A DNA stretch of 64,000 nt from Cellulophaga algicola DSM 14237 (GTDB lineage: Bacteria > Bacteroidota > Bacteroidia > Flavobacteriales > Flavobacteriaceae), in NCBI RefSeq assembly GCF_000186265.1, contig NC_014934.1:1116001-1180000 (forward strand). The letters run 5' to 3'. This document shows positions 62,595 to 64,000 of this stretch, one piece after another (position 1 is the stretch's first letter; each line of letters begins with the position of its first letter). The notes under the pieces were generated by a model that searched no databases, was not told where the DNA came from, and was given only the letters and a program-made list of their open reading frames with translations. The position numbers and the translations under genes are program-made.

Positions 62595-63890
62595 TTAAAC
62601 AACGACTACTACAAAATAATTTTTCTTTCCTCGCTGTAGAAGAACAAACTTATCGTTGATTAAATCTTCTTTTGTAATTATGTAGTCTTCTTTAACCTTC
62701 TCTTTATTTACCGAGATAGAGTTTTGTTTCAGCTCTCTTCTAGCTTCCCCATTAGACCCTAAAAAATTAGTCTTCGCGGCTAAAGCTCCAATCATATCTA
62801 AACCTTCCTCAACATCTGCCATAGCTACCTCTGCTTGAGGAACACCTTCAAAAATGTCTAAGAATGTTTTTTCATTTAATTTCTTTAAACTTGCGGCTGT
62901 AGATTTTCCAAAAAGAATTCCACTTGCCTCAACAGCGTTATCAAGTTCTTCTTGTGAGTGTACCATTACGGTAATCTCATCTGCTAAACGCTTTTGAAGT
63001 ACACGTAAATGGGGCGCTTCTTTATGCTCCGCTACTAAAGCTTCTATTTCCTCTTTACCGATAAAGGTGAATATTTTAATATACTTTTCTGCATCCTCAT
63101 CAGAGGTATTTAACCAATATTGGTAAAATTTGTAAGGTGATGTACGTTCTGCATCTAGCCAAACATTACCCCCTTCAGTCTTTCCAAACTTAGTACCATC
63201 TGCTTTTGTAATTAATGGACAGGTAAGTGCATAACCCTTACCACCACCCATACGTCTTATAAGTTCTGTTCCTGTGGTTATATTACCCCACTGGTCACTA
63301 CCTCCCATTTGTAAGGTGCAATTGTGTTCTTTAAAAAGATGTAAAAAATCATACCCTTGAACAAGTTGGTAGGTAAACTCTGTAAAAGACATTCCTTCTT
63401 TTGCTTCTGAAGAAAGACGCTTTTTTACAGAATCTTTTGCCATCATATAATTTACAGTAATATGCTTCCCCACATCACGGATAAATTCTAAGAATGAAAA
63501 GTCTTTCATCCAATCGTAATTATTGACAAGAATAGCCGCATTATCTGCTGCACCGCTAAAATCTAAAAAACGAGAAAGCTGTGCTTTCAAAGCATCCTGA
63601 TTATGGCGTAAGGTTTTTTCATCTAAAAGGTTACGTTCTGTAGATTTCCCAGAAGGATCTCCAATCATTCCCGTAGCACCACCAATAAGCGCATACGGTT
63701 TATGGCCTGCTAATTGAAAGTGACGCAACATCATCACCCCTACTAAATGCCCTATATGCAACGAATCTGCCGTAGGATCTATACCAACATAAGCCGATTG
63801 CATTTCATTCATTAAATGCTCTTCTGTTCCTGGCATGGCATCATGTAACATGCCTCTCCATTGTAATTCTGCTACAAAATTGGTTTTCAT
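62595..63890 (-). CDS. tyrS: Tyrosyl-tRNA synthetase
   Basis: The 431-residue class I synthetase charges tRNA-Tyr. The HIGH motif is [12 protein letters not shown]. The tyrosine-binding region is [21 protein letters not shown], then [12 protein letters not shown] and [23 protein letters not shown] takes the place of KMSKS, as in bacterial TyrRS-B/TyrS. The C-terminal S4 domain ([17 protein letters not shown]) is complete. A -7 box lies at 63917-63924. Confidence 0.97.
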   Translation of the reverse strand: MKTNFVAELQWRGMLHDAMPGTEEHLMNEMQSAYVGIDPTADSLHIGHLVGVMMLRHFQLAGHKPYALIGGATGMIGDPSGKSTERNLLDEKTLRHNQDALKAQLSRFLDFSGAADNAAILVNNYDWMKDFSFLEFIRDVGKHITVNYMMAKDSVKKRLSSEAKEGMSFTEFTYQLVQGYDFLHLFKEHNCTLQMGGSDQWGNITTGTELIRRMGGGKGYALTCPLITKADGTKFGKTEGGNVWLDAERTSPYKFYQYWLNTSDEDAEKYIKIFTFIGKEEIEALVAEHKEAPHLRVLQKRLADEITVMVHSQEELDNAVEASGILFGKSTAASLKKLNEKTFLDIFEGVPQAEVAMADVEEGLDMIGALAAKTNFLGSNGEARRELKQNSISVNKEKVKEDYIITKEDLINDKFVLLQRGKKNYFVVVVV

Positions 63891-63916
63891 TAGTGTACTA
63901 TTTTTTAATGTAGCTG

Positions 63917-63924
63917 CAAATATA
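63917..63924 (-). promoter_or_regulatory. Bacteroidota -7 promoter box for tyrS
   Basis: The minus strand reads TATATTTG followed by C, an exact TAnnTTTG match, 27 bp upstream of the tyrS ATG. Nothing else is seen in the last ~75 bp of the window. Confidence 0.6.
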
Positions 63925-64000
63925 AAAGAATGTAGAGTTTTAGCCTCCGTAAAAATTGATTAAATGATTTACAATTCCGTATTTTTAAACCATGATTTTA

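Overview
The window is AT-rich chromosomal DNA from a member of the Bacteroidota, most likely a marine Flavobacteriaceae of the Cellulophaga/Maribacter/Zobellia type. This is inferred from several signals: a SusC/SusD pair, many lipoproteins with short charged stretches after the lipidation cysteine, type IX secretion (T9SS) sorting domains, TAnnTTTG-type -7 promoter boxes and little Shine-Dalgarno signal. The genus cannot be fixed from the sequence alone. I saw no rRNA, tRNA, CRISPR array, insertion sequence or phage gene.

Region 1 (1-23.1 kb) is a carbohydrate-acquisition block. On the minus strand a LacI-type regulator is followed by beta-phosphoglucomutase, a GH65 maltose-type phosphorylase, a GH13 amylase lipoprotein, a glycerophosphodiesterase lipoprotein and a flavoprotein cut by the window edge. 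Divergent from it is a SusC/SusD pair with a LacI-like operator in front. SusD ends at a terminator. A second plus-strand operon then encodes two ~1,100-residue FG-GAP/UnbV lipoproteins, a vanadium-haloperoxidase-like lipoprotein and a SRPBCC/GyrI-like protein. A sodium:solute symporter converges on it. Amylase, phosphorylase and phosphoglucomutase would take alpha-glucans to glucose and glucose-6-phosphate.

Region 2 (23.3-48 kb) is accessory and signalling DNA. It holds two large paralogous outer-membrane fusions: calcineurin-like phosphoesterase, a kinase-like middle region, and an Omp85-type barrel. The second has lost most of its phosphoesterase metal ligands. The first is divergently paired with an HD-domain/Pycsar-type (PycTM) membrane protein. 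Next come a histidine kinase and an NtrC-type sigma-54 activator. Directly downstream are a sigma-54 promoter, a 26-bp perfect palindrome and a structured leader, leading into a 55-residue four-cysteine protein, glutamate dehydrogenase, a GreA/GreB-family protein and an unknown. The rest is a GAF protein, an LpxH-like phosphoesterase, several unknown lipoproteins and a penicillin-acylase-family lipoprotein.

Region 3 (48-64 kb) is more housekeeping in character. It has an MsbA-like ABC exporter, an Fe-S assembly operon (Mrp, NifU-C, ferredoxin), a trmB-lysE-alkyltransferase-like operon and a PhoB/PhoR-like pair. Divergent from the latter are a TonB-dependent receptor and a beta-helix surface lipoprotein, with 11-bp-phased TAAC repeats between them resembling a Pho box. 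Two mini-proteins that are little more than a signal peptide plus a T9SS sorting domain follow. A LuxE-like protein, a small lipoprotein and tyrosyl-tRNA synthetase close the window.
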